Below, piece after piece: positions 46,899 to 56,754 of a stretch of 64,000 nucleotides of DNA. The stretch comes from Verrucomicrobiota bacterium. GTDB lineage: Bacteria; Verrucomicrobiota; Kiritimatiellia; SS1-B-03-39; UBA6053. The stretch is from the NCBI GenBank assembly GCA_020831635.1, contig JAFIGC010000008.1, positions 1-64,000 of the forward strand, given 5' to 3'. The translations under genes and the position numbers were made by a program. Below the pieces are notes generated by a model that had not been told where the DNA came from, made no database searches, and saw only the letters and a program-made list of their open reading frames with translations. Positions within the stretch are counted from its first letter, which is position 1, and the number at the start of each line of letters is the position of its first letter.

Positions 46899-46912
46899 TG
46901 TTATCGTTAACA
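46899..46912. promoter_or_regulatory. LacI-type operator-like palindrome TGTTATCGTTAACA
   Basis: 13/14 to consensus; about 77 bp upstream of 46989-48545. Confidence 0.75.
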
Positions 46913-46988
46913 TCCATGGCGTTTCCAGTTGTCTCATTCCTCTTGCCATGGATTCGTCATTCCTCACAACCCTCTCCCTCACTCGTTC

Positions 46989-48545
46989 ATGAAACCACTA
47001 TTGATTCCCTTCCATATTCTGTTGTCAATTCTAACCCTGCTTCCGCTTCAAATCCTACAAGCACAATCCGGGCAAATTTCCGACATTCTGCTGGTCAATG
47101 GCGGACGGATCCAAGGGGAAATTCTCTTCAAACACCCCAATGCCGAATTGCTGATTCTGAGGTCGGAGCGAAGGGGCACCGTGCAATCGCTTCCCCTTGA
47201 GGTGCTCCAAGCGGTACGAAATCCGGCAGGTCAGATCTCCCAAGTCAATCCCCCCCGTGAACTGACGGAGGAGGAACTTCTCCAATTTCAACGGAACGGC
47301 CTATGGGGGGATCAGGCCGGGCCCAATCAAATCGGGCGCTATGCCGAAGAGACTTGGGCGCCACGTCCCCTGATCGTCTGGGCCCACCCGGGAGAGAGCG
47401 GGGATGCGTTTGATCCACGCAATTGGTTGGATGAGAAAGGCGAACCCATGCGGGAGAGCCCCTGGACCATCACGGGCAATGATCCGCGCGAAGGAAAATG
47501 GGACGGTGATATTCTTCTCCCGGCCGCTGACGAAGCGTACCGCATCATCCAATCCGGAAACCGAGACCATCTGGGAGCATTTTCCCTTCGGCACTTGACC
47601 GTGGAGAAAAATGCCTCCTACGAGGTACAGTATACGATTCTGGGCAACCTTTGGATGAAGGACGGCGGCAAACTTGGCCATGGCACCCAAACGGGCGGAT
47701 TCGGGAGCGGAGAAGGTCAAAGACACACCTTCGCGCGTTTTTGCAACTGGCATCATGTGCGTGAACCCCACTGGGCCTACGCCGAATACATCAGCCATTG
47801 GGTTCACTTTGACCAGGGAAGAGGGTCCATGGAGATTATCGGACATACAGGCGGACCGAGCGACCGCGTGAGCCTGCGTTCCGGAACCCTCGTGATCTCC
47901 GAGAACAGCAGTCTCATTTGCGGAGACCGCGCCGCATTTTTCACGGCGCCAGGTTCCACGCTCATTTTATTGGACGGGGCCAAGATCGCAAACCCATCCC
48001 CGCTCAAGGGAGGGAGTGGAGGCAATATCATGGGCACCTATGGAATTGGAGGCACGCTGCTCTTCGGCACGCCCGAGCACCCCCTGCAGCGGGACTTGAT
48101 TTTTTCCGCTTGTCTGTACCCCATTGACAGACTGAACAAAGACAGCAATCCTTCCGACCGGGCCAGCGGCGCATCCTGGGTATTTGGACCCGAAAGCCGA
48201 TTGGTCACCCACAGCGCCGACCCAACCCGGGCCCGGGTGGTGTTTCGCCCCCGGGACCGCGCCACCATGCCCACCCTCGGCATTCCCATGAATTTGCGCG
48301 GCCCATATGAAAACCGGAGTGGAAATCAAAGAGGCCCGGCCAACCCCGGCCTTTGGGAGCACCCCGATATCCCCAAAAGTCCGATTATCCTCTTTCGCGG
48401 CAACACGGACTTCAATGGCGTGGTCTTTGATGGATTCGCGGAAGGGACCATCTTGGTGAGCCCCGCCGCCCGCCGTCGTTGGAAAAACGTTTCTTTCGGC
48501 GAAAACAATCAGGCCTCGCCGGAGAAACTGTTCAAAGATCTTTAA
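46989..48545 (+). CDS. Secreted beta-helix-like protein, paralog of 43010-45190
   Basis: From MKPLLIPFHILLSILTLLPLQILQAQSGQ; shares FKHPNAELLILRS, EETWAPRPLIVWAHPGESG, GDILLPAADE, GNRDHLGAFSLRHLTVEKNASYEVQYTI with the other protein. Confidence 0.8.
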   Translation: MKPLLIPFHILLSILTLLPLQILQAQSGQISDILLVNGGRIQGEILFKHPNAELLILRSERRGTVQSLPLEVLQAVRNPAGQISQVNPPRELTEEELLQFQRNGLWGDQAGPNQIGRYAEETWAPRPLIVWAHPGESGDAFDPRNWLDEKGEPMRESPWTITGNDPREGKWDGDILLPAADEAYRIIQSGNRDHLGAFSLRHLTVEKNASYEVQYTILGNLWMKDGGKLGHGTQTGGFGSGEGQRHTFARFCNWHHVREPHWAYAEYISHWVHFDQGRGSMEIIGHTGGPSDRVSLRSGTLVISENSSLICGDRAAFFTAPGSTLILLDGAKIANPSPLKGGSGGNIMGTYGIGGTLLFGTPEHPLQRDLIFSACLYPIDRLNKDSNPSDRASGASWVFGPESRLVTHSADPTRARVVFRPRDRATMPTLGIPMNLRGPYENRSGNQRGPANPGLWEHPDIPKSPIILFRGNTDFNGVVFDGFAEGTILVSPAARRRWKNVSFGENNQASPEKLFKDL

Positions 48546-48575
48546 CAACCAACACGCAAATCCAAAGAGGTTACC

Positions 48576-51500
48576 ATGAAGACACTTCATCAAAATAATG
48601 AACGACTGGCCGTTTGGGTCCTTTTGATTTCCTTGGCGCCTTGGGTGCCTGCCCATGATCCGGGGACGCCCCCCCACACCGAACTCAAACGATGGAGCGA
48701 GCTTTCCACTTGGCAACAACCGGGCTTCAACGTGGCCACCTGTAACGAAGAAACCTGCGCCTGTGAACCGGTGGTACCCGTGGAGGGAAAGTCTGTCACC
48801 ATCCCCCACGGGGCGCGAGTGCTTCTGGATGTAGACACCCCGGTGCTGAACGGGGTCACGGTGATGGGCGAATTGATCTTTGAAGACAAACCCGGGGTCG
48901 GACTCTCCGCACACTGGATCATGATCATGGGCGAACACAGTGCCTTGCGGATCGGTTCCGAGGAGGTCCCGTTCGAAAACGAAACCCACATCACCGTTCA
49001 CGGCACCGACATTCGCGGCAACGTGTCGGGCGAAGCCGCGCCCTGGTCAAGCGGAACGAAATTCTTGATGGCAATGGATGGCGGCACCCTCGCTCTTCAT
49101 GGTGCCAGCCGCGAAAAAACCTCATGGACCAAACTTTCGGCCAACGCCCATGTGGGCGACACAACGTTCGGCGTCGAGGACACGGACACGGGCTGGCAAG
49201 TGGGCGACCGACTGGCGGTTGCTCCGAGCGGGTACCACTTCACCGACGGAACCGACGTGACCATCACCGCCATCAACGGGGGTACCATTTCCTTCGAGCC
49301 CGCCCTGCATGCGGACCACTGGGGCGAACTTCAGACGTACGACGGAACCATCGTTGATCAGCGTGCGCCGGTAGGCCTCCTGACCCGTAACATTAAAATC
49401 CAAGGGGCGGAAGATTCCCTCATGTTGCGCTCGGATATGTCCGATTTTCCAGGATATGGCCCTTATACGTACGGGCTCCCGATGGACCTCCCGCTCAATT
49501 TCGGCGTGCATGTCATGATCATGGGTGGCCTGGGCGGACGCCCCACCGCCCACGCCTACGTCGAAGGCGTGGAGTTCACTCGCTCCGGCCAAGTCAGCCT
49601 GCAAGGTCGCTACTCCTTCCACTGGCACTGGGTCGGAGATGCGACCGGTCAATATTTCCGCAACAACTCCATTCACCACGCCTTTCAACGCGGCGTCAAT
49701 GTGCACCGCACTTCCAATACCCTTGTGGCCGACAACGTGACCTACAAAGTCAACAACCACAACTATGTCTGGGCCGAAGACGGACATGAAACCGAGTTTG
49801 GCAACCGGTTTCTCCGCAACCTCGCCATTGATGTCGTGAACCAGAAACACGAGGAATACCCGATGGCCTTCGGGGACCGAGGAAATTATGCGTATCGGGA
49901 AGGCACCGGCCCCGATCCTTCCAAACAGGAAGAATGGCGCACCAGCGGTTTCTGGGGGCAAAACGTCATCAACACCCTGGAGGACAATCATGTCGCGGGT
50001 GTTCGTGCCGGAATGGGCTATTTCTTTGATATCGGCGGCGGGAACAAATTCGAACCTCTCTTGCACCACTTCCGCTTCCACAACAATACCGCCCATACGG
50101 TTTCGGATACCACCTCTGGTCTCGCCATTCAAAATGACCTCTACCCGCCCACCACCGTCGGATCGGCCTTGTTTGTGAAAAACAGAAACGTGGGAGAACT
50201 TGAGTTCACCGGATTCAATGCCTTTAAAAACAAACTGGGGGTGTGGCTGGAATCCAATCACCACACCATCCGTGACGCCGTCCTGACCGATAACGCCGGG
50301 GCGGTGATGCTTTTTCAAGGGCGCGTCAAAGACTCCCTCATCGTGGGAATCACCGAGAATCCCATTGGTCGCGACGCCCCACTCGTGCGTCAGCGCTCCC
50401 CTCGGACCATTCATCATCTGAACGCAACCTCTTCCGGCATCTTCATCTTCAACGGCCAAGGTGGACAGAAAACCATCAAGGCGCACAACATCCGATTTTT
50501 CAACACCCCCGGAGGAGGCATTCGCTCCTCGGAAGGCGGCGCATTCCATGGAAGCTACCTTTCCGGCCTACAAATGGATGCACAAACTCTCCCCCTGCGA
50601 ATGACCGGACTGGGCATCGGGGCCTTCCTTGATGTAGACGGCATCTTCGACCCCCAAGGATACGGCCGTCCGACCTGGCTCACTTTCGGAGATCCCCACT
50701 ATATTACACGGCACTCTGAATTCGATGACACCATGGATGCCTGGCGGACTCCCGCCATCAAGGAAACCATCCCCCGGTTCGAAGAAGTGGCACTGGCACC
50801 CTTCGGACCGCACCACGCCGACTTTGGTGTTGCCGAACAAGGCTTGGCCATTGACCTCATCGGCAACGGCGGCGTGGCGCTCCCCGTCGACTACGAGGTC
50901 ACGCCAAACACCATGATCGAATTTTTCGCCGCCGACAACGAACTTCACGGCAAGAAAAACTGGAATTTCGTGGGTGTCGGCTTGGTCAACGGCCTAGACA
51001 ATCTCGATGAGCCCCGCCTTTTCGGTGTGCATGGGAATCACCTCCCACCCTTCCCCGCCCAGTCCAAGGAGGTCGCCCAATCGTATAAGCGCCCCTCGCT
51101 CGGCGTCGCGCCTCCCGGCGCCGCCTATCGGATTCCCATCGGGCAATATTACACCGGCCCTGCCAGTCATCTCGCACTATACGGACGCGCGGCCGGAAAC
51201 GCAGGTAACAAGGCCATTTTCCGCTTCCACCTCTTCCGTATCTACGAAGCGGACACCAACAACTTCAGAGGATGGCCGGTTGTACGCGAGATTTACGAAA
51301 CCCTCAACCCCTCCGTAAATGGTGAAATACGTTTCTCCGATCTTTTCAATGACCCCCGATATCCGGCATCCCCCACCACAACCGTGCGTCTCGCACCGTA
51401 TTATGGCGACGGATACATTCATACCTACGGCAATACCGACCTCCACTCCAGAGCCATCCACCGCCCCCGCAGCAGTGCCGCCATGATTGATCGCAGCTAC

Positions 51501-52301
51501 CTGACCGTGAACGAATCAGGTCTTTACGAGTTCTTCATCATTTCCAAATTCACGGCGGTCTCCCTTGATTTGGCACCCGCGACAAACGGCCCTTTGCAGT
51601 GGACCCCCGTGATCCACGACGACCCGGGCAACGGGCCGACGCACAATCCCCGAACCTTGGCAGGTGCGGTCCAACTCCAAGCGGGAAAGGTCTATCACTG
51701 GCGTCACCGCGCGGTCAATACGTTCTCCGCCGCCCCGGAACCACACACCATCCACTGGCGCAAACCCTCGATGAATGAGCCGAAACCCTTCAACATCACT
51801 TACCTCCGCCCTGCCCCCGGACCTCTCGCTCCTGACGAACCCGCAGTGGCCAGCGTAATCAATGATGCCATCCCCGACTGGTGGAAACTAAAACACGGTA
51901 TCGACAACCTCAGCGACAATCCCAAGCACCTCGCCTCTGGAAGTCTTACCGACGACGGCAGCACCAACCTTCAAAAATTCCTCTTCGGACTCGACCCCTT
52001 CCAACCCGCCACCTATCCGGTCACCCAAATCGATACCACGCCACTTGGCGACCTTCAGGTCACTTTTCCAGCCTTGTCTGGACGAAAATATCAGTTGCAA
52101 AGCTCCACCGACCTCATCAACTGGATGCCATTGGGTGAAATCAAAACCGTTGACTCCGCCCGAGATTTCCATTGGGAAATTCCAGCAAACGGCACAAACC
52201 GCGCTTTTTTCCGCGTTGTCGTCCGACCCAAGGAAACTTTTTTCACCCATTCAGATGGATCAGGCCAAGGGAACGTTTCAGGAGGAGCGGGTTCATACTG
52301 A
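48576..52301 (+). CDS. Large secreted G8-domain protein
   Basis: 1241 aa; RWSELSTWQQPG...GKSVTIPHGARVLLDVDTPVLNGVTVMGELIFEDKPGVGLSAHWIMIMGEHSALRIGSEEVPFENETHITVHG is a G8 signature, followed by beta-helix rungs. Confidence 0.85.
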   Translation: MKTLHQNNERLAVWVLLISLAPWVPAHDPGTPPHTELKRWSELSTWQQPGFNVATCNEETCACEPVVPVEGKSVTIPHGARVLLDVDTPVLNGVTVMGELIFEDKPGVGLSAHWIMIMGEHSALRIGSEEVPFENETHITVHGTDIRGNVSGEAAPWSSGTKFLMAMDGGTLALHGASREKTSWTKLSANAHVGDTTFGVEDTDTGWQVGDRLAVAPSGYHFTDGTDVTITAINGGTISFEPALHADHWGELQTYDGTIVDQRAPVGLLTRNIKIQGAEDSLMLRSDMSDFPGYGPYTYGLPMDLPLNFGVHVMIMGGLGGRPTAHAYVEGVEFTRSGQVSLQGRYSFHWHWVGDATGQYFRNNSIHHAFQRGVNVHRTSNTLVADNVTYKVNNHNYVWAEDGHETEFGNRFLRNLAIDVVNQKHEEYPMAFGDRGNYAYREGTGPDPSKQEEWRTSGFWGQNVINTLEDNHVAGVRAGMGYFFDIGGGNKFEPLLHHFRFHNNTAHTVSDTTSGLAIQNDLYPPTTVGSALFVKNRNVGELEFTGFNAFKNKLGVWLESNHHTIRDAVLTDNAGAVMLFQGRVKDSLIVGITENPIGRDAPLVRQRSPRTIHHLNATSSGIFIFNGQGGQKTIKAHNIRFFNTPGGGIRSSEGGAFHGSYLSGLQMDAQTLPLRMTGLGIGAFLDVDGIFDPQGYGRPTWLTFGDPHYITRHSEFDDTMDAWRTPAIKETIPRFEEVALAPFGPHHADFGVAEQGLAIDLIGNGGVALPVDYEVTPNTMIEFFAADNELHGKKNWNFVGVGLVNGLDNLDEPRLFGVHGNHLPPFPAQSKEVAQSYKRPSLGVAPPGAAYRIPIGQYYTGPASHLALYGRAAGNAGNKAIFRFHLFRIYEADTNNFRGWPVVREIYETLNPSVNGEIRFSDLFNDPRYPASPTTTVRLAPYYGDGYIHTYGNTDLHSRAIHRPRSSAAMIDRSYLTVNESGLYEFFIISKFTAVSLDLAPATNGPLQWTPVIHDDPGNGPTHNPRTLAGAVQLQAGKVYHWRHRAVNTFSAAPEPHTIHWRKPSMNEPKPFNITYLRPAPGPLAPDEPAVASVINDAIPDWWKLKHGIDNLSDNPKHLASGSLTDDGSTNLQKFLFGLDPFQPATYPVTQIDTTPLGDLQVTFPALSGRKYQLQSSTDLINWMPLGEIKTVDSARDFHWEIPANGTNRAFFRVVVRPKETFFTHSDGSGQGNVSGGAGSY

Positions 52302-52344
52302 AAAAGACCCCTCGTGTTTTCAACGGATGACACACACATGCAAA

Positions 52345-52770
52345 TCATTGCGTCCCATGTGATAGCGAAAAATAAGAAAAGATCCTACGGATACATTCAG
52401 AATTCGGCATCTCCAAAAATTTCCGATATGCGGTCCATTTCCAGTAGAGACAGGCCGCGAAAGTCGCGCCCAGCGTATCCGCAACCCAGTCGTCGAACTG
52501 CATGAAGCGTCCGGGCGTGAAGGACTGCCTCAATTCGTCGAGTCCGCCATACACGCTGGTCAGCACAATGGCCAGCAGCACCCCGCGCCCGCCCATCCGC
52601 CAAACGGCGGGGATGCGGAGTATACTGGTGGCCAAGGCCCCGAAGACCGCAAAATGGGCCAGCAAATCGATTCGCCAGCCAAAAGACGGCGGCGTGGCCA
52701 GTTCGGATTGACCGGAAACCACAAACACCGTGACCACGATCAGGATGGGCCAAAAAACCGCGCGCTTCAT
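52345..52770 (-). CDS. VanZ-like family membrane protein
   Basis: 141 aa from MKRAVFWPILIVV; LLAHFAVFGAL...GGLDELRQSFTPGRFMQFDDWVADTLGA. Confidence 0.85.
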   Translation of the reverse strand: MKRAVFWPILIVVTVFVVSGQSELATPPSFGWRIDLLAHFAVFGALATSILRIPAVWRMGGRGVLLAIVLTSVYGGLDELRQSFTPGRFMQFDDWVADTLGATFAACLYWKWTAYRKFLEMPNSECIRRIFSYFSLSHGTQ

Positions 52771-53912
52771 GTTTCCGCGGGTTTGAAAAGATCGAACATC
52801 AGCAAACGGCATTCGATGCTGCCATTGTACAGGGTGTGACGGCCCGACAATTTCAGTCCGAAACGTTTGGCCAAGGGCAGATTTCCGCTGATTACCAATC
52901 CTTTGCCTCCGGTGTTGGCCGATTTCAACCAGGCGCCGATTTCCCGGTAATGGGCCTCGAGTTCGCGGTCCGCCCCCATGCGTTCCCCGTATTCGGGATT
53001 GAGGACGATCCAAGTGTTTCCCTCGGGAAGTTCGGATTCACGATAGTCCACCGTTTCGAACTGAATCAGATCCGTCACCCCTGCCCGTTCCGCATTGGCC
53101 TCGGCTGCGGAAATGGCGGCGGGATCGATATCCCCGGCCACAATCACCGGAACCTCGTATGCGGGTCGAATGGCGGTGCGGGCCGCGAACACTTCTTTTT
53201 GCCAAAGCTTGGCATCGTATTCGCGCAGGTGGAAAAATCCGAAATTCTCCCGGAGAAGTCCGGGGGCCTGATTGCGGGCGATCAGGGCCGCTTCGATGGC
53301 CAGGGTGCCGCTGCCGCACATGGGATTGACCAAGGGTGCGGTACCGTCGTACCCGCCGCGAAGCAGCACCGCCGCCGCCAAGGCTTCCTGCAAGGGGGCG
53401 GACCCGCCCTGAAGGCGATACCCCCGCCGGGACAGTGGCTCGCCCGCCAGATCAAAATACAAGCGGGCATCGTCATCCACCCAGTACAGATATAGATTGG
53501 CGCCCCGGTCATCGGTACCACTGTCCGGACGTTTGCCATGCCGCTCCCGCATCCGGTCCATCACCGCGTCTTTCACGGTCAAAAAGGCAAAGCGGTCATC
53601 GCGGATCGATTCGGTGCGCACATGGCCATGCACCCGCAAATACCCCTCGGGATCGAGGTGCTGCTCCCAGGGATAGCGCACCAAGGCGCCGAACAAGCCG
53701 TTGGGATGCGTGACCTTGGCCCGGGTCACCGGCCAGAGCACCCGGTGGGCGGTACGCAGGTGCAGACAAAGCCGGCAGGCCCCGTCAAAATCCGTCTCCA
53801 CCTCCACCAAAGCCACCTCTTCGCGAAGCACTTTGACCTGCAAAGCCCGAAGTTCATCGGCCAAAATGGGGGCAATCCCCTTGGCACAAGTCACCAATAC
53901 GGTTTCCGTCAT
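52767..53912 (-). CDS. THUMP-domain class I SAM-dependent RNA methyltransferase (RlmL-like)
   Basis: From MTETVLVTCAKGIAPILADEL; LVNPMCGSGTLAIEAALIARNQAPGL; NPEYGER; 4 bp overlap with VanZ-like CDS. Confidence 0.9.
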   Translation of the reverse strand: MTETVLVTCAKGIAPILADELRALQVKVLREEVALVEVETDFDGACRLCLHLRTAHRVLWPVTRAKVTHPNGLFGALVRYPWEQHLDPEGYLRVHGHVRTESIRDDRFAFLTVKDAVMDRMRERHGKRPDSGTDDRGANLYLYWVDDDARLYFDLAGEPLSRRGYRLQGGSAPLQEALAAAVLLRGGYDGTAPLVNPMCGSGTLAIEAALIARNQAPGLLRENFGFFHLREYDAKLWQKEVFAARTAIRPAYEVPVIVAGDIDPAAISAAEANAERAGVTDLIQFETVDYRESELPEGNTWIVLNPEYGERMGADRELEAHYREIGAWLKSANTGGKGLVISGNLPLAKRFGLKLSGRHTLYNGSIECRLLMFDLFKPAET

Positions 53913-54079
53913 GATGAAAACCGCCGAACACAAATGGAAAAATGAGTAAACAACATGCAATGATCATTATCGATTGCCGACCATTCCGTCAAGCGCGCCG
54001 GGGCATGGGGAAAAAGCGGTCGGCAGAAATTCCGACAGATCCGTCGGATCGGTCGGAGAGAACCCAAAAGATTCCGCCC

Positions 54080-55402
54080 TCAACCGGAAATCACCGGCGA
54101 TTTCCGCATGGGCCATTGCCCTTGAAACCAGCCTTGCAGTTTTTCTCGAATGTCGGGGGGAGTCTGACCGGCTTGTCCCAGAAGGATGCGTTGCATGGCC
54201 CGGGTGATCAAGGTATGATGCGCATAACTCTGATGATGATTGATGGCATGGCACATGGCCTCCCGATCCCCCTCGTAAAATTTACGGGTCAGTTCCCCCA
54301 CCCTTTCGCGGACCTCGCGCTCCCAAAAGTGATCGCAAACGGCATCAAACCAATCGGACACCTGTTTGGCATCGACCAGCGGCTCGCTGAGGGCCGTGTA
54401 AAACCTCGCCAAATCCTCCAGTTCTTCGTTCGCAACCGCCCGGGGCCCTTTGGAACCCAGAATCCGGTACGGCAGCAGGTCGACCTTTTGCAAGGACGCG
54501 CCGATGAAATCCGCCCGCACCGCAAACCCCATGTCCGTGAAGGGAGGAATCAGTCCGGGATTGAGGGCGGCCGGTCGAAAGACAAAATTGCCTATGCTGA
54601 AAAACACCGGGACGTCCGGCCCCCGATCCCGTTTCAGAAGGGTCATGCCCTGGGGCACATGCGGATGATGGCCAATCACCATATCCGCCCCACAAGCGGC
54701 CAGGGCCAGGACTTTGTCCCGCCAGTATACCGGAGGTACCGGCACATATTCACGTCCACCGTGGACCACCAAAATCAAAAGGTCACATTTTGCCCGCAAC
54801 GCCCGGAGCCGTTCATGGACCATGACGTCAAAGATACAAGCGGTCCCCGCATCAAAGAGTGAAGCCTCCCCATCCTCCCGATCACAAACACTCAAAACGC
54901 CCACGCGCACGCCCCCATATTCGCCAAGCCAAGGACGGAAGGCCTCTTCCAAATTCATGCCGGCGCCGGAGGCCGCCAAACCCGCCGCCCGACAGGCTTC
55001 GAGGGTTTCGCGAACCCCCGCCGCCTGAAAGTCGGCAATATGATTGTTGGCCAAAACGGCAAAATCGAAACCCGCCTTTTTCAACGCCGCAGGTGAAGCC
55101 GGATCTCCTTTCAGGTTGGGTCCGTCTTTGGGCAACGGCTCCTGTCCCCCCAGGCAACATTCAAGATTGACCATGGAAAAATCCGCAGCCGCAATCTCGT
55201 CCGCAAGCCTTTCGCCATATAACGCGGATGGGGCTCGCCGGGCGGCATCCCCGTGAATGCGGATGGAGGCCCAATCGCCCGTGGCCAAAAAACGCCAAGG
55301 TTGACCCTCATGCGCTTTGGCAGGCTTTATGTTTTCAAGATTCAAACCGCCGTCAACTGCACGGAACGCAGGGGAAATACAGGGAAAATGTAAACAATCC
55401 AT
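54080..55402 (-). CDS. CapA family protein (poly-gamma-glutamate/capsule biosynthesis-like)
   Basis: 440 aa; FLATGDWASIRIHGD, DFSMVNLECCLGG, VLANNHIADFQAAGVRETLEACRAAGL, LILVVHGGREYVPVP, ADMVIGHHPHVPQG. Confidence 0.9.
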   Translation of the reverse strand: MDCLHFPCISPAFRAVDGGLNLENIKPAKAHEGQPWRFLATGDWASIRIHGDAARRAPSALYGERLADEIAAADFSMVNLECCLGGQEPLPKDGPNLKGDPASPAALKKAGFDFAVLANNHIADFQAAGVRETLEACRAAGLAASGAGMNLEEAFRPWLGEYGGVRVGVLSVCDREDGEASLFDAGTACIFDVMVHERLRALRAKCDLLILVVHGGREYVPVPPVYWRDKVLALAACGADMVIGHHPHVPQGMTLLKRDRGPDVPVFFSIGNFVFRPAALNPGLIPPFTDMGFAVRADFIGASLQKVDLLPYRILGSKGPRAVANEELEDLARFYTALSEPLVDAKQVSDWFDAVCDHFWEREVRERVGELTRKFYEGDREAMCHAINHHQSYAHHTLITRAMQRILLGQAGQTPPDIREKLQGWFQGQWPMRKSPVISG

Positions 55403-55657
55403 TTTATCTGGTTATGAAACGGACCGTGCCCTGGCAACACTGAATCCACAATATTGCTCGAATATAGATCCAACATCCAATTTGGCTCCAACATGGAAGA
55501 CTCGCCCGACGAGGGTTTGACGATATGCCGAACCATTTTGATTGGCCGTGGTAAACGCGACAGCTTCGCGGTACGCCTCCCTCCCCCAAAAAAACGTGCG
55601 AATCCATGCGTTGTTCTGTCGCCAGAGTCCCACGGATGGGCGGCGCGCGGAACACCA

Positions 55658-56233
55658 TCAGGGGTTTTCTTCAGGGGCCTCTTCAGGTTCTGCGAGCAAC
55701 TGCTCGACATAATTTTCCACCAATTCCTGCTGACGGTCTTTGTCGGTTTGGTGTTCCGATTCCAAGCGTTCCAATTGTTCGCGCACGGAGGCGATCCGTT
55801 GTTCGCGCATTTCCATGCGGCGTTCCACCATTTCGCCCACGGCCAACTTCAACGCCTCCACGGCTTCCTGCCGTTCTTCGTCGGTTTCGGCGTTGCGAAT
55901 CGCATCCACCTGCTCGCCGAACATCCGCTGTTGTCGGTCTTGACGATGTTGACGGCGAACTTCATTCAGCCCCTCTCTCACGGCCTCGCGGAATGCCCGG
56001 GGATCTTCCTCCCGCAACTCCATCAGGCGCGCGTGTTCATCGGGGTCGTTTTCACTGAGATGATTCATCCAACGTTCGAGCACGGGATGGGATCGATCCC
56101 GTCCGCCCCGGGCCTCTTCGCTTCGTTCGGGTCCGCGTCCGCGTTGCGGGCGGTCGGCAGGGCGTTCTTGGGCACTGAGATGCAGTCCAAGGGTCATCAG
56201 GCAGATGGTCATGATTGTCGTTCTGGTTTTCAT
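55658..56233 (-). CDS. Secreted highly charged helical protein, Spy/heavy-metal-sensor-like
   Basis: From MKTRTTIMTICLMTLGLHLSAQ; Glu/Arg-rich coiled helix; third gene of the sigma operon. Confidence 0.65.
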   Translation of the reverse strand: MKTRTTIMTICLMTLGLHLSAQERPADRPQRGRGPERSEEARGGRDRSHPVLERWMNHLSENDPDEHARLMELREEDPRAFREAVREGLNEVRRQHRQDRQQRMFGEQVDAIRNAETDEERQEAVEALKLAVGEMVERRMEMREQRIASVREQLERLESEHQTDKDRQQELVENYVEQLLAEPEEAPEENP

Positions 56234-56754
56234 ATGGAGTCCTCGATTAGATGTGGGAGATCCAGTTCGTCCCAAAAATGGGGGTTGACCCCATTGAGAT
56301 CGAACCAGGCGGTTTCGGTCAGTTCGAGCAATTGCAAATCGAGCAAATCCAATTCCGTGAGGAATGGATCGGCGTCCAAAGTCCGTACGTCTTCAGGGGC
56401 GGGCCGCGCGTCCGCGATTTGGGGGGCGGTATCCGCGCCGGGTTCACGGCGCAGGGCGGATGCCACCAGCAAAAATACGGCCAGGGCGGCCGCGGCCGCA
56501 AACGGCCATTGACGGAAAGCGGGTTTGGATTTTCCGGCTTCCCGCAAAATCCGGGCTCGGGTGAATTCGTCCAGTTCCGGGACCTCCGCCCCTTTGGATT
56601 GGGCCAGTTGACGGTTGAACGCGGAAAATTGCTCCGCCGTCTCGCGATGTTCGGGGCTGGATGCCAGCAGGCGTTCCAGCGCCGAAAGGCGTTCTGCGGA
56701 AAGTTCGCCGCTGTCGCGCAGCAGCAATTCGCGTTCGAGTTCTTCAGGATTCAT
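56230..56754 (-). CDS. Anti-sigma factor-like membrane protein
   Basis: 174 aa; LLLRDSGELSAERLSALERLLASSPEHRETAEQF zinc-less anti-sigma-like N-terminus, single TM; overlaps sigma CDS by 4 bp. Confidence 0.75.
   Translation of the reverse strand: MNPEELERELLLRDSGELSAERLSALERLLASSPEHRETAEQFSAFNRQLAQSKGAEVPELDEFTRARILREAGKSKPAFRQWPFAAAAALAVFLLVASALRREPGADTAPQIADARPAPEDVRTLDADPFLTELDLLDLQLLELTETAWFDLNGVNPHFWDELDLPHLIEDSI

Noticed and set aside
46898-47200. 100-aa ORF starting MLSLTSMAF
   Set aside because: Its start is the operator palindrome itself and the frame conflicts with the 46989-48545 CDS.
49122-50549. 475-aa minus-strand ORF inside the G8 gene
   Set aside because: Antisense shadow of the G8-domain protein.
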